From Methylobacterium gossipiicola (lineage in GTDB: Bacteria > Pseudomonadota > Alphaproteobacteria > Rhizobiales > Beijerinckiaceae), in assembly GCF_900113485.1 (NCBI RefSeq), contig NZ_FOPM01000019.1:17273-81272 (forward strand): a stretch of 64,000 nt of DNA, written 5' to 3'. The notes under the pieces were generated by a model. That model was not told the origin of the DNA, did not search any database, and was given only the letters and a program-made list of their open reading frames with translations. Position 1 is the first letter of the stretch. Every line of letters begins with the position of its first letter. A program made the translations under genes and the position numbers. This document shows positions 20,039 to 28,873 of the stretch, one piece after another.

Positions 20039-22372
20039 ATGGGCGACAACATGTCCGACGATCTCAAGTCCGGGGCACTCGTCTACCACCGCCTGCCACG
20101 CCCCGGAAAGCTCGAGATCCAGGCCACCAAGCCGCTCGGCAACCAGCGCGACCTCGCCCTGGCCTATTCCCCCGGCGTCGCCGCCGCCTGCGAGGCCATC
20201 GCGGCCGATCCGCAGGAAGCCGCCACCCTCACCATCCGCCAGAACCTCGTCGCCGTCCTCACCAACGGCACGGCGGTGCTGGGCCTCGGCAACATCGGCC
20301 CCCTGGCCTCGAAGCCCGTGATGGAGGGCAAGGCGGTCCTGTTCAAGAAGTTCGCCGGCATCGACGTGTTCGACATCGAAGTCGATCAGAACGACGTGAG
20401 CAAGCTCGTCGACGTGGTCTGTGCCCTGGAGCCGACCTTCGGCGGCATCAACCTCGAGGACATCAAGGCTCCCGAGTGCTTCGAGGTCGAGGAGCAGTGC
20501 CGGGCGCGGATGAACATCCCGGTCTTCCATGACGACCAGCACGGCACCGCCATCATCGTGGCGGCGGCCGTCCTCAACGCCCTCGAACTCTCCGGCAAGC
20601 AGCTCGCAGACGTCCGCATCGTCACGTCGGGCGCGGGTGCGGCGGCGCTCGCCTGCCTCAACCTCCTCGTCTCCCTCGGCGCGAAGGTCGAGAACATCAC
20701 CGTCACCGACATCAAGGGCGTGGTCTACAAGGGCCGCGCCGAGCTCATGGACCGGTGGAAGGACGTCTACGCGAAGGAGACGGAGGCCCGTACCCTCGCG
20801 GAGGTCATTCCGGGGGCCGACGTGTTCATCGGCCTCTCGGCCGGCGGGGTGCTCAAGCCCGAATACCTCGAGAAGATGGCCCCCAATCCGCTTATCATGG
20901 CGCTGGCCAACCCCTACCCCGAGATCATGCCCGATCTCGCCCAGGAGAAACGCCCCGACGCGATGATCTGCACCGGGCGCTCGGACTTCCCCAACCAGGT
21001 CAACAACGTCCTGTGCTTCCCCTACATCTTCCGGGGAGCGCTCGATGTCGGCGCCACCTCGATCAACGAGGAGATGAAGCAGGCCGCCGTGAAGGCCATC
21101 GCGGCGCTGGCCCGCGAGACGCCCTCGGACGTGGTGGCCCGCGCCTATGGCGGCGAGGCCCGGCCGTTCGGCCCGCGCTCCCTGATCCCGAGCCCGTTCG
21201 ATCCGCGCCTGATCCTGCGCATCGCCCCAGCGGTGGCCCAGGCCGCCATGGACTCGGGCGTGGCCGGCCGGCCCCTGGAGAACCTCCAGGCCTATGCCGA
21301 CAGCCTCGACCGGTTCGTGCACCGCTCCGGCTTCATCATGAAGCCGATCTTCTCCAAGGCGAAGGAGTGCCCGAAGCGCGTCATCTACTCCGAAGGTGAG
21401 GACGAGCGCGTCCTGCGCGCCGCCCAGGCTCTCACAGAGGACCGGGTGGCCCGGCCGATCCTGGTGGGCCGCCCCCGCGTCATCGAGACCCGGATCAAGC
21501 GCTTCGGCCTCACCCTGCGCCAGGGCGAGCACTTCGACCTCATCGATCCCGAGGACGATCCGCGCTACCGCGACTACGTCGCCACCTACCTCGACGTCGC
21601 GGGCCGGCGCGGCATCACCCCCGATGCCGCCCGCACCCTGGTGCGGACCAACACCACGGTGATCGGCGCCATCGCCGTGCGCCGGGGCGAGGCCGATGCC
21701 CTGATCTGCGGCCTGGAGGGCCGGTTCGAGACCCGCCTGCGGGTGATCCGCGACGTGATCGGCATGGCGCCGGGCGTCCTCGATTTCGCCGCCATGAGCC
21801 TCATCGTCACGAAGAAGGGCGCCTACTTCCTCGCCGACACCCACGTGCGGCCCGATCCCTCGGCGGAAGAGATCGCCGACGTGGCGGTGGCCTGCGCCGA
21901 GCACGTGCGTCGCTTCGGCCTCACCCCGAAGATCGCCCTGCTCAGCCACTCGGATTTCGGCCAGTCGGATTCGCGCTCGTCCCTCAAGATGCGCTCGGCG
22001 CTGGGCCTCATCCGGACCCGCGCCCCGGACCTGCAGGTCGACGGCGAGATGCAGGCCGACACGGCCCTGTCCGAGCTCATCCGCGACCGGGTGATGCCGA
22101 GTTCCTACCTCAAGGGCTCGGCCAATGTGCTGATCCTGCCGAACCTCGATGCGGCCAACATCGCGTTCCAGTTCGCCAAGGTGCTGGCCGACGCCCTGCC
22201 GGTGGGGCCGCTGCTCATCGGCCCGGCCAAGCCCGCCCACATCCTGTCGCCTTCGGTGACGGCGCGCGGCATCGTCAACATCACCGCCGCCGCCGTGGTC
22301 GAGGCCCAGGCCGGCGATGTCGCCACGACGACGGCCCTGGCCGAGCCCGGCGCCGCACCGGTGGCGGAGTAA
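20039..22372 (+). CDS. maeB: NADP-dependent malic enzyme with C-terminal phosphotransacetylase-like domain
   Basis: MaeB decarboxylates malate to pyruvate with NADP reduction. The product is 777 residues, the length of the MaeB hybrid type. The malic enzyme domain occupies about residues 20-430 and includes [14 protein letters not shown], the metal site [11 protein letters not shown] and the NAD(P)-fold [13 protein letters not shown]. The remainder is a phosphotransacetylase-like domain, thought to have a regulatory role. The start has GGGAG about 9 nt upstream; a second ATG 12 nt later is less likely. A strong hairpin terminator follows. In a C1/C2 metabolising organism this links C4 acids to pyruvate. 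Confidence 0.95.
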   Translation: MGDNMSDDLKSGALVYHRLPRPGKLEIQATKPLGNQRDLALAYSPGVAAACEAIAADPQEAATLTIRQNLVAVLTNGTAVLGLGNIGPLASKPVMEGKAVLFKKFAGIDVFDIEVDQNDVSKLVDVVCALEPTFGGINLEDIKAPECFEVEEQCRARMNIPVFHDDQHGTAIIVAAAVLNALELSGKQLADVRIVTSGAGAAALACLNLLVSLGAKVENITVTDIKGVVYKGRAELMDRWKDVYAKETEARTLAEVIPGADVFIGLSAGGVLKPEYLEKMAPNPLIMALANPYPEIMPDLAQEKRPDAMICTGRSDFPNQVNNVLCFPYIFRGALDVGATSINEEMKQAAVKAIAALARETPSDVVARAYGGEARPFGPRSLIPSPFDPRLILRIAPAVAQAAMDSGVAGRPLENLQAYADSLDRFVHRSGFIMKPIFSKAKECPKRVIYSEGEDERVLRAAQALTEDRVARPILVGRPRVIETRIKRFGLTLRQGEHFDLIDPEDDPRYRDYVATYLDVAGRRGITPDAARTLVRTNTTVIGAIAVRRGEADALICGLEGRFETRLRVIRDVIGMAPGVLDFAAMSLIVTKKGAYFLADTHVRPDPSAEEIADVAVACAEHVRRFGLTPKIALLSHSDFGQSDSRSSLKMRSALGLIRTRAPDLQVDGEMQADTALSELIRDRVMPSSYLKGSANVLILPNLDAANIAFQFAKVLADALPVGPLLIGPAKPAHILSPSVTARGIVNITAAAVVEAQAGDVATTTALAEPGAAPVAE

Positions 22373-22408
22373 CGACCCGCTCGCCACGGCGAAGCCCCCC
22401 AAACAAGG

Positions 22409-22436
22409 AAGGCCCCCGGAGCGATCCGGGGGCCTT
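22409..22436. terminator. Intrinsic terminator, bidirectional
   Basis: A perfect 11-bp stem (AAGGCCCCCGG with CCGGGGGCCTT) closes a 6-nt loop and is followed by CTTTC on the plus strand and CCTTGTTT on the minus. It lies between the convergent ends of maeB (stop 22372) and the membrane protein gene (stop 22483) and can serve both. Confidence 0.85.
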
Positions 22437-22482
22437 CTTTCGTTCCGGTATCGCCGCCGGCCAAAACCGACGGGTGGTGGGA

Positions 22483-23391
22483 TCAGTCGCGGCGCAGGCC
22501 GTCGACCCGGGCCGGCGAGACGGCTCCGAAGCGGCCGCCGAGGAAGGCCGCGAGGGCGCCGAGGACGAGGGCGAGGGCGCCGTAGAGCGCACCCTGCGCG
22601 GCCGCCTTGCGGGCGGTCTCGGCGGCGGCGGTGGCCTTCTGCTTAGCCTCGGCGGCGGTCTGCTCATACTGCTTGCGATAGTTCTGAACCTGGGCCTTGG
22701 CCTCCTCGGGGGAGATGTTCTGCGCCTTGGCGAGGGCCTCCGTGGCGCGGGCCTCGGCCTCGGCCTGCTGGGCCGCGTCACCCGAGAGGTAGGCGCGCAC
22801 GGCCTGAGCGGCGGTGTCGCGCAAGGCGGCCGGGTCCTGGCCGTTGGAGGTCTGTCGCACCTGCTTCTCGATACCGTCGAGGGGATTCGTCACCTTGGTG
22901 AGGGACGGCGCGGCGGTCTGGGCCGCCGTCTGGGCGGCACCGCCGAGGGCCGAACCCGCACCACCGATCACGCTCGACAGGCCGCCGAAGGCGCCACCGA
23001 CGAGGCTGCCGGCCGCCGAGGTGAGCAGATAGACAATGACCAGGGTGGTGACCGCCCAGGAGACGAGGCCGTGATAGGCGCTGGTTCCGCCAGCCGGCTT
23101 GCCCGACAGGCGCCCGGCGAGGAAGCCGCCGACGAGCGAGGCGACGATGCCCGAGCCGACCCACCACAGACCGGCGCCCGTGGACAGGCCGGCAAGGGAC
23201 GGCGTGTCGTTGCCCGTGGTGTCGAGGGTCGCCATGCCGATACCGAGGCCGACCATGTTGAGGATCATCTGCGCCACGAGGGCGAGGATGGCCCCGGCGA
23301 AGATCGCGCCCCAGGAAACCTGATTCAGCAGGACGGTGCTGTGGGGCTCGATGCTGGTGGCGACGGGCGTGCGTACGGGTGTGACGGCCAA
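22483..23391 (-). CDS. Alanine-rich multi-pass membrane protein of unknown function
   Basis: The product is 302 residues with no known catalytic motif. Three N-terminal hydrophobic segments lie near residues 24-48 (WGAIFAGAILALVAQMILNM), 75-98 and 105-135. A long Ala/Gln/Glu/Lys-rich stretch likely to form a coiled coil covers 160-265, and a final membrane helix lies near 270-292. Similar proteins in Rhizobiales carry the conserved NQVSWGAIFAGA start and are sometimes named PhnA-like, without function. The start is read as TTG because AGGAG sits 6 nt before it; ATG codons further upstream (23499, 23511) lack such a site. Confidence 0.8.
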   Translation of the reverse strand: MAVTPVRTPVATSIEPHSTVLLNQVSWGAIFAGAILALVAQMILNMVGLGIGMATLDTTGNDTPSLAGLSTGAGLWWVGSGIVASLVGGFLAGRLSGKPAGGTSAYHGLVSWAVTTLVIVYLLTSAAGSLVGGAFGGLSSVIGGAGSALGGAAQTAAQTAAPSLTKVTNPLDGIEKQVRQTSNGQDPAALRDTAAQAVRAYLSGDAAQQAEAEARATEALAKAQNISPEEAKAQVQNYRKQYEQTAAEAKQKATAAAETARKAAAQGALYGALALVLGALAAFLGGRFGAVSPARVDGLRRD

Positions 23392-23718
23392 GGGGAACTC
23401 CTGGGAAAACGGTCGTGAACGTGAGCCTGGATACGCCCGGCCCTGGGGATGGGCGCGGCATCCGGGACGCGAAGGCTGAGACGATGGAACGGATGACATA
23501 AAAGCGGGCACACCCTGCCCGATCGCGCGTCACCGCCCGGCCCTGCCCTCCCAACGTGCGGTTCCGCAAATTGTTCGCGACGTTTTGCCGTTCTTCAGCC
23601 CGGACGGGGATTTTCGACAGGCCGGGGCTATGGCGCCGCAGCAGCGGCGGATAAAGTCCCAAACGCAAAAACGGCCCGTAAGGACCGTTCAAACGAGATA
23701 CAGATTTCTTAAAAAGAA
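23392..23718. other. Intergenic region upstream of the membrane protein and downstream of tRNA-Gly
   Basis: About 330 nt without a convincing gene. It holds the leader of the membrane-protein gene (minus strand) and, at 23670-23689, a terminator for the tRNA genes. The rest shows no conserved ORF or repeat that I can see. Confidence 0.6.
23670..23689 (-). terminator. Intrinsic terminator after tRNA-Gly
   Basis: On the minus strand the hairpin AACGGTCC / GGGCCGTT (8 bp, one G-U pair) with a 4-nt loop is followed by TTTTTGCGTTT. It lies 30 nt after the second tRNA-Gly gene in the direction of transcription. Confidence 0.8.
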
Positions 23719-23793
23719 TGGAGCGGGCGAAGGGATTCGAACCCTCGACCCCAACCTTGGCAAGGTTGTGCTCTACCCCTGAGCTACACCCGC
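23719..23793 (-). tRNA. tRNA-Gly(GCC), copy 1
   Basis: This is a 75-nt tRNA with encoded CCA. The acceptor stem is GCGGGTG with CGCCCGC, the discriminator base is U, the D arm is GCTC/GAGC, and the anticodon stem CAACC/GGTTG holds the loop TTGCCAA (anticodon GCC, reading GGC and GGU). The T arm is GAGGG-TTCGAAT-CCCTT. It is identical to the copy at 23889-23963. Confidence 0.97.
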
Positions 23794-23888
23794 TCACACC
23801 ACGATGGTAGCCTGGGGCTGCCTCGTGTTATTCTCTCCTGTAATGTCCCGACCTCAAGAGCCGCGACCTCGCTTCGTCTCGGTTCAAC

Positions 23889-23963
23889 TGGAGCGGGCGA
23901 AGGGATTCGAACCCTCGACCCCAACCTTGGCAAGGTTGTGCTCTACCCCTGAGCTACACCCGC
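23889..23963 (-). tRNA. tRNA-Gly(GCC), copy 2
   Basis: Identical in all 75 positions to the copy 95 nt downstream, including the encoded CCA and the flanking GA before the acceptor stem. The two are on the same strand and probably made from one transcript ending at the terminator at 23670-23689. The spacer between them shows no other gene. Confidence 0.97.
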
Positions 23964-24086
23964 TCACAACCGCGCCGCTGGTGGAGAGAACCGCCGGCGG
24001 CCCCGGACGGCGTCTCTAAACACCATTCCGCGGAGCGTTGCAAGTGCCCCTGCGACGATTCCATAGCCGGCGCGCCGGCCGACCCG

Positions 24087-24584
24087 TTACCACCGCGCGG
24101 CGGGCGGCGTGCCGTCGCGGATTTCGGTGAGGCGGGCCTGGGTGGCTCTCGTCGTCCCGGCCGGCAGGGCGTCGAGGGGGAAGAAGCCACATTCGGCGAT
24201 TTCCCGGTCCGCCGGCTTCGGTCCCGCCACCCGGAAGGCGGTCGCCACGTAGAGCGCGACGTGGTCGCGACCGGCCGCCGCCTCGTTGTGGTAGAACCCA
24301 TGCAGGCGCAGGCCCTGCCCCGAATCGACCAGACCCCGCCCAGGACCGACGATAATCTCGGCCTCCTCGCGGAACTCACGGAGCATCGCCGCCACGGCGC
24401 TTTCCCCCACCTCGACGCCGCCGCCGGGCAGGTGCCAGCCGGGCACGTAGGTGTGGCGCACGAGGCAGACGCGGCCCTGCGCATCGATGGCGGCGCCCCG
24501 CACCCCCAGGGTCATCCCGCGCGTCGCGAGGGCACCGAGGTGGAACAGCCGCCGCAGGAGGGGCCGGTCGAGCAGCATCCTCAC
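24087..24584 (-). CDS. Nudix hydrolase
   Basis: This pyrophosphohydrolase of the Nudix superfamily has 165 residues; the substrate cannot be deduced. The Nudix box spans about residues 54-77: Gly54, Glu61, and the REFREEAE core at 69-76, where the usual Gly after EE is Ala. All metal-binding glutamates are present. Its ATG overlaps the stop of the FAH-family gene by 4 nt (ATGA), so it is translationally coupled and probably acts on a related metabolite or in housecleaning. Confidence 0.92.
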   Translation of the reverse strand: MRMLLDRPLLRRLFHLGALATRGMTLGVRGAAIDAQGRVCLVRHTYVPGWHLPGGGVEVGESAVAAMLREFREEAEIIVGPGRGLVDSGQGLRLHGFYHNEAAAGRDHVALYVATAFRVAGPKPADREIAECGFFPLDALPAGTTRATQARLTEIRDGTPPAARW

Positions 24585-25279
24585 ACCACCCGGAGTTCGA
24601 TGGCGCCGAGTCCGTCGATGGCCGCCCGCATGGACTGACCCCGCGCCACGGCGCCGACCCCCGAGGGCGTGCCAGTGAAGATGAGGTCGCCCGGATGCAG
24701 GGTGAAATAAGCCGACAGGTAGGCGATCTGCTCAGGGATAGTCCACAGCATGTCCGAGAGATCGCCGCGCTGGCGCTCCGTACCGTCGACGTCGAGGGTG
24801 ATGGCGCCGCGGGCCGGGTGCCCGATGGAGGAGGCCGGATGCAGGGGTCCGATGGGCGCGGAGGCATCGGCCGCCTTGGCCAGATCCCAGGGCCGGGCGA
24901 GGCGCTTGGCTTCGTCCTGAACATCGCGGCGGGTCATGTCGAGGCCGACGGCGTAGCCGTAGACGTGGTTGAGGGCGGCGGCGGGCGCGATGTCGGCGCC
25001 CCCCACCGACAGGGCCGCCACCATCTCGACCTCGAAATGGTAATTCTCCGTCCGCGGCGGATAGGGATGGTCGATCGCCTCCGGGCCGGTCACGATCTGG
25101 AGGGCATCGGCGGGTTTCATGAAGAAGAACGGCGGCTCGCGCTCGGGGTCCTTGCCCATCTCGCGGGCATGCGCCGCATAGTTGCGCCCGACGCAGTAGA
25201 CGCGCCGCACGGGAAACAAGTCCGCGCTGCCGACGATGGGCAGGGCGATACGCGGCGGATTGGGAATCACGGACAGCAT
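24581..25279 (-). CDS. Fumarylacetoacetate hydrolase family protein
   Basis: The product is 232 residues and belongs to the FAH superfamily, which cleaves C-C bonds of dioxo acids or decarboxylates oxaloacetate. Visible family features are YCVGRNYAAHAREMG near residues 28-42, FFMKPADA near 51-58, the metal-ligand segment YHFEVEMVAAL near 75-85, and GLDMTRRDVQ near 112. The C-terminal GDLIFTGTPSGVGAV is intact. GGAGG lies about 10 nt before the ATG. It overlaps the Nudix gene downstream. The substrate is not determined; the closest small members are acylpyruvases. Confidence 0.92.
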   Translation of the reverse strand: MLSVIPNPPRIALPIVGSADLFPVRRVYCVGRNYAAHAREMGKDPEREPPFFFMKPADALQIVTGPEAIDHPYPPRTENYHFEVEMVAALSVGGADIAPAAALNHVYGYAVGLDMTRRDVQDEAKRLARPWDLAKAADASAPIGPLHPASSIGHPARGAITLDVDGTERQRGDLSDMLWTIPEQIAYLSAYFTLHPGDLIFTGTPSGVGAVARGQSMRAAIDGLGAIELRVV

Positions 25280-25404
25280 CGCCTGGGGACCTCCGGTTCT
25301 GACGGCGCTCCACCCTGCACGGAGGCCTTTCGCCCCCTATCATAGGAGGAGCACCCGGCCGTGCCATCCCGGATGCGCCTCGAGACCGTCTCGCGAGATC
25401 ACCC

Positions 25405-26853
25405 GTGCCCGCCTCCCCCGACCTCCTCGCCGCCCTGACCGACCGCCTCGGGGCGGCCCACGTGCTCACGGCGCCGGACGAGACGGAGCCCTACCTCGTC
25501 GAGACGCGCGGGCTGCATCGCGGCCGCGCTCTGGCCGTTGCGCGCCCGGCCGATACGGCGGAGGTCGCCGCCGTGGTGGCGCTGTGCGCCGAGGCCGGGG
25601 TGCCGGTGGTGGCGCAGGGTGGCAACACCGGCCTCGTCAGCGGCGGCGTGCCCCAGGGCGGCCTCGTCCTGTCGCTCGCCCGCCTCGACAGGGTGCGAGC
25701 CATCGATGCCACGAACGCCACCATCACGGTGGAGGCGGGCGTTCCCCTGGCGGAGGTCCAGGCGGCGGCGGACCGGGCCGGCATGCTGTTTCCCCTGTCG
25801 CTCGCCTCAGAGGGCTCGTGCCGCATCGGCGGCAATCTCGCGACCAATGCGGGCGGCACGGCGGTGCTGGCCTACGGCAACGCCCGCGACCTCGTCCTCG
25901 GCCTCGAAGTCGTGCTGGCCGACGGCAGGGTCTGGAACGGCCTCAAGGCCCTGCGCAAGGACAATGCCGGCTACGACCTCAAACACCTCTTCGTCGGTTC
26001 GGAGGGGACGCTCGGGATCATCACGGCGGCGGTCCTGAAGCTGTTCCCGAAACCCGCGAGCCGGGGCGTCGGCTTCGTCGGCCTCGCCGATCCGACCGCC
26101 GCGCTGGCCCTGTTCGAACGCTTGCGCGACCGGGCCGGGCACGATCTCACCGCCTTCGAGGTGATCCCGCCCTTCGGCCTCGAGATCGTGCTACGCCACA
26201 CGCCCGGCGCGACGGCGCCGCTCTCCGGCCCGCACGGCACCTATGCCCTCGTGGAATTCTCCTCGACGCGGGTCGACGCCCCGGCCGGCGAGGCCCTCGC
26301 GGCGGCCCTCCAAGAGGCCCTGGAGGCCGGTCTCGTGGAGGATGCGGCCCTCGGGGCCAGCGAGGCTCAGAACCAGGCCCTGTGGGCGTTGCGTGAAAAC
26401 CTCTCCGAGGTGCAGCGGCGCGAGGGGGGCTCGATCAAACACGATGTCTCGGTGCCGCTGTCGCGCCTGCCCGAATTCCTCGCCACCGCGACCCGAGCCT
26501 GCGAAGCGGCGATGCCGGGTCTGCGGGTCTGCGCCTTCGGGCATTTCGGCGACGGCAACATCCACTTCAACCTGAGCCAGCCCGTCGGCATGGACCGCGC
26601 GGCCTTCCTCGGGGAATGGAGCCGCTTCAACCGCATCGTGCACGACGTGGTCCATGCCTTGGGCGGCTCCATCGCGGCCGAGCATGGCATCGGCCTGATC
26701 AAGCGCGACGAACTCGTCCGCTACGCCGACCCCGTCGCCCTCGACCTCATGCGCCGCCTCAAGACGGCCTTGGATCCGCATGGCCTCCTCAATCCGGGCA
26801 AGGTGGTGGTGCCGGAGGGCGACGCCGGACCACCACCCTTGCCATCCGGCTGA
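25405..26853 (+). CDS. FAD-linked oxidase (GlcD / D-2-hydroxyacid dehydrogenase type)
   Basis: The product is 482 residues of the VAO/GlcD family, which oxidise D-lactate, glycolate or D-2-hydroxyglutarate. The FAD-binding PP-loop region is near residues 35-175, with VAQGGNTGLVSGGVPQGG and the GNLATNAGGTAVLAYGN pyrophosphate-binding segment. The C-terminal cap ends with the metal/substrate motif FGHFGDGNIHFN near residue 380 and the EHGIGLIKRDEL segment near 432. The start is GTG at 25405. It is divergent from the FAH gene with 125 bp between. The exact hydroxyacid is not readable. Confidence 0.9.
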   Translation: MPASPDLLAALTDRLGAAHVLTAPDETEPYLVETRGLHRGRALAVARPADTAEVAAVVALCAEAGVPVVAQGGNTGLVSGGVPQGGLVLSLARLDRVRAIDATNATITVEAGVPLAEVQAAADRAGMLFPLSLASEGSCRIGGNLATNAGGTAVLAYGNARDLVLGLEVVLADGRVWNGLKALRKDNAGYDLKHLFVGSEGTLGIITAAVLKLFPKPASRGVGFVGLADPTAALALFERLRDRAGHDLTAFEVIPPFGLEIVLRHTPGATAPLSGPHGTYALVEFSSTRVDAPAGEALAAALQEALEAGLVEDAALGASEAQNQALWALRENLSEVQRREGGSIKHDVSVPLSRLPEFLATATRACEAAMPGLRVCAFGHFGDGNIHFNLSQPVGMDRAAFLGEWSRFNRIVHDVVHALGGSIAAEHGIGLIKRDELVRYADPVALDLMRRLKTALDPHGLLNPGKVVVPEGDAGPPPLPSG

Positions 26854-27117
26854 CACGGACGATGTTTTGCCGGAACCGGAACACCCCTTGCAAACTTATC
26901 ATTGTGCGTCGCACCAAATCCGGCCAGATTGTTTTTCGCGACGCGCCATGAATTGGACGCCAATGGCGCCAAGGATGTGTGCGGATGGTGGTTTTGCGGA
27001 CGGTGCGGTGCGGCAGGTTACCCAGCCTTAACCCCTGCACCGCTTCAATCACCCCAAGGATCTGACCGCGCTGCGACGCGATATCGCCCCGGTGGGGGCA
27101 CGAAGGAGACTCTGACG

Positions 27118-27411
27118 ATGCCGATTTCCCAGGCGCGCGTTCCCACGGCCGAAGCGAGCCGCTACCTCAAACAGCTCTGCCGGCACTGGAGCCACAAATT
27201 CCCCGTTGAGGCCACGGAGGCCGCCGGCCGCGTGCCGTTCGGCGACGACCGGGTCTGCACCTTCGAGGCCGAGGCCGATGCCCTGCTGATGAAGGTCGCG
27301 ACCCCCGATCCGGCGGCCCTGACGCGCCTCGAGAACGTGGTCTCGGACCACCTCCTGCGTTTCGCCTTCCGCGAGAACCTCGGCGAGATCACCTGGTCGC
27401 GCGCCGCTTGA
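27118..27411 (+). CDS. DUF2218 family protein
   Basis: The product is 97 residues and belongs to DUF2218, a family of unknown function sometimes found near siderophore or iron-uptake genes. It opens with ARVPTAEASRYLKQLCRHW and the HKFPV segment, then ends with the typical LENVVSDHLLRFAFRENL...WSR. GAAGGAGA lies 9 nt before the ATG. The 264 bp upstream are less GC-rich than the surroundings and contain an imperfect inverted repeat near 26953-26972. The M29 aminopeptidase gene follows after 57 nt. Confidence 0.88.
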   Translation: MPISQARVPTAEASRYLKQLCRHWSHKFPVEATEAAGRVPFGDDRVCTFEAEADALLMKVATPDPAALTRLENVVSDHLLRFAFRENLGEITWSRAA

Positions 27412-27468
27412 CCTGCGCTTCCGAGACCTGATTTTGGGGAGACCGAAGTCGGGCGAAGGAGACGCGGC

Positions 27469-28743
27469 ATGGACACACACGGACAGACCGGCGGAACGGG
27501 TACGGCCCCGACGGTCCATGCGGAGCGTCTGGAGCGCCTCGCGGAAGTCGCCGTGAAGGTCGGTCTCGGGCTGCGGCCCGGCCAGGAACTCGTGATCACG
27601 GCGCCCCTGGAGACCGTCCCCCTCGTGCGGGCGATCACAGAGCAGGCCTACCGGGCCGGCGCCTCCCTCGTCACGACGTTCTATTCCGACGATGCCGCCA
27701 CCCTGGCGCGGTTCGCCCACGCGCCGGAGGAGGCCTTCGACACCGCCGCCGGCTGGCTTTATGCCGGCATGGCGGAGGCCTACCGCAACGGCGCCGCGCG
27801 CCTCGCGGTGGCCGGCGACGACCCGTCGCTCCTCGCCGGCCAGGACACGGCCCGGGTGTCGCGCGCCAACCGGGCGCGCTCGAAAGCCTACGTGCCGGCC
27901 CTCGAACTCATCGCCAACTTCGCCACGAACTGGACCATCGTCTCGGCCGCGACCACGCCCTGGGCCCGCACGGTGTTCCCGGATCTCCCCGAAGAGGCCG
28001 CCGTGGCCCGCCTGTGGGACGCGATCTTCGCCGCCTCGCGGGTCGACGGTCCCGACCCCATCGCCGCCTGGGACGCGCACAACGCCGCCCTCCACGCGCG
28101 CATGGGCGCCCTCAACGCCCATCGCTTCGCAGCCCTGCGCTTCACCGGTCCCGGCACCGACCTCACCGTGGGGCTCGCCGACGACCACGAATGGTGCGGC
28201 GGCGCCTCGGTCTCGCGCAACGGCATCACCTGCAACGCCAATATCCCCACCGAGGAGGTGTTCACCACGCCTCACAAGGACCGGGTGGACGGCGTCGTCA
28301 CCAGCACCAAGCCCCTGTCCTACCAGGGCACGCTCATCGACGGCATCACGGTGCGGTTCGAGGGCGGACGCATCGTCGAGGCCGAGGCCCGCACGGGCGG
28401 CGATGTCCTGGCCAAGGTGCTGGAGACCGATGAGGGCGCCCGCCGCCTCGGCGAAGTCGCCCTGGTGCCGGCCTCTTCCGCCATCTCGGCCTCGGGGCTG
28501 CTGTTCTACAACACCCTGTACGACGAGAACGCCGCGAGCCACATCGCGCTCGGCCAAGCCTACAGCAAGTGCTTCATCAACGGCGGCGCGGACTTCAGCG
28601 AGGACGATCTCGCGGCGCGCGGCGCCAACCGCAGCCTCATCCATATCGACTGGATGATCGGCTCGGCCGAGATCGACGTCGACGGCCTCACGGCGGAAGG
28701 CCGGGCGATTCCGGTCATGCGCGCCGGCGAGTGGATCGACTGA
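27469..28743 (+). CDS. M29-family aminopeptidase
   Basis: This is a thermophilic-type (M29) metallo-aminopeptidase of 424 residues that removes N-terminal amino acids from peptides in the cytoplasm. Candidate metal ligands and catalytic residues of the family are present: E262/E263 in NIPTEEVFTTPH, E329, H358 in DENAASHIALG, Y365, H392 and D394 in IHIDWMIGS. AAGGAGA lies about 7 nt before the ATG. It shares orientation with the DUF2218 gene (57-nt gap). A hairpin-rich repeat lies after its stop, between it and the convergent lpxL-type gene. Confidence 0.93.
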   Translation: MDTHGQTGGTGTAPTVHAERLERLAEVAVKVGLGLRPGQELVITAPLETVPLVRAITEQAYRAGASLVTTFYSDDAATLARFAHAPEEAFDTAAGWLYAGMAEAYRNGAARLAVAGDDPSLLAGQDTARVSRANRARSKAYVPALELIANFATNWTIVSAATTPWARTVFPDLPEEAAVARLWDAIFAASRVDGPDPIAAWDAHNAALHARMGALNAHRFAALRFTGPGTDLTVGLADDHEWCGGASVSRNGITCNANIPTEEVFTTPHKDRVDGVVTSTKPLSYQGTLIDGITVRFEGGRIVEAEARTGGDVLAKVLETDEGARRLGEVALVPASSAISASGLLFYNTLYDENAASHIALGQAYSKCFINGGADFSEDDLAARGANRSLIHIDWMIGSAEIDVDGLTAEGRAIPVMRAGEWID

Positions 28744-28760
28744 GTCTTGGTCCTGGGATT

Positions 28761-28868
28761 CCAAAGGGCAAGCCCTTTGGCGGGTGTCGGGCAGAGCCCG
28801 ACGAAGACTCCAGGGCCAGTGTCTCAAGATACTTGCCTGAACCCGCGAAGGGCTTGGCGCTTCGAACA
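28761..28868. repeat. Hairpin-rich dispersed repeat at a convergent gene end, copy 1
   Basis: Between the convergent stops at 28743 and 28874 lie two perfect inverted repeats: CCAAAGGGC-AA-GCCCTTTGG (28761-28780) and GTCGGGC-AGA-GCCCGAC (28786-28802). They are followed by a decayed version of the CCCGCGAAGGGC arm. The GTCGGGC hairpin with its GGGT flank and the CCCGCGAAGGG block recur in the same order at 59145-59208 after topA. A bidirectional terminator role is likely. Confidence 0.65.
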
Positions 28869-28873
28869 CCGGA

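Noticed and set aside
19340..22402. A single 1020-codon minus-strand ORF covering the hexapeptide acetyltransferase and maeB
   Set aside because: Only its last 212 codons encode a recognisable protein; the rest is the antisense shadow of maeB in GC-rich DNA.
26953..26972. Imperfect inverted repeat (CGCCA-A-TGGCG core) upstream of the DUF2218 gene
   Set aside because: It resembles an operator, but the arms are short and mismatched and no known iron-regulator consensus fits well enough.
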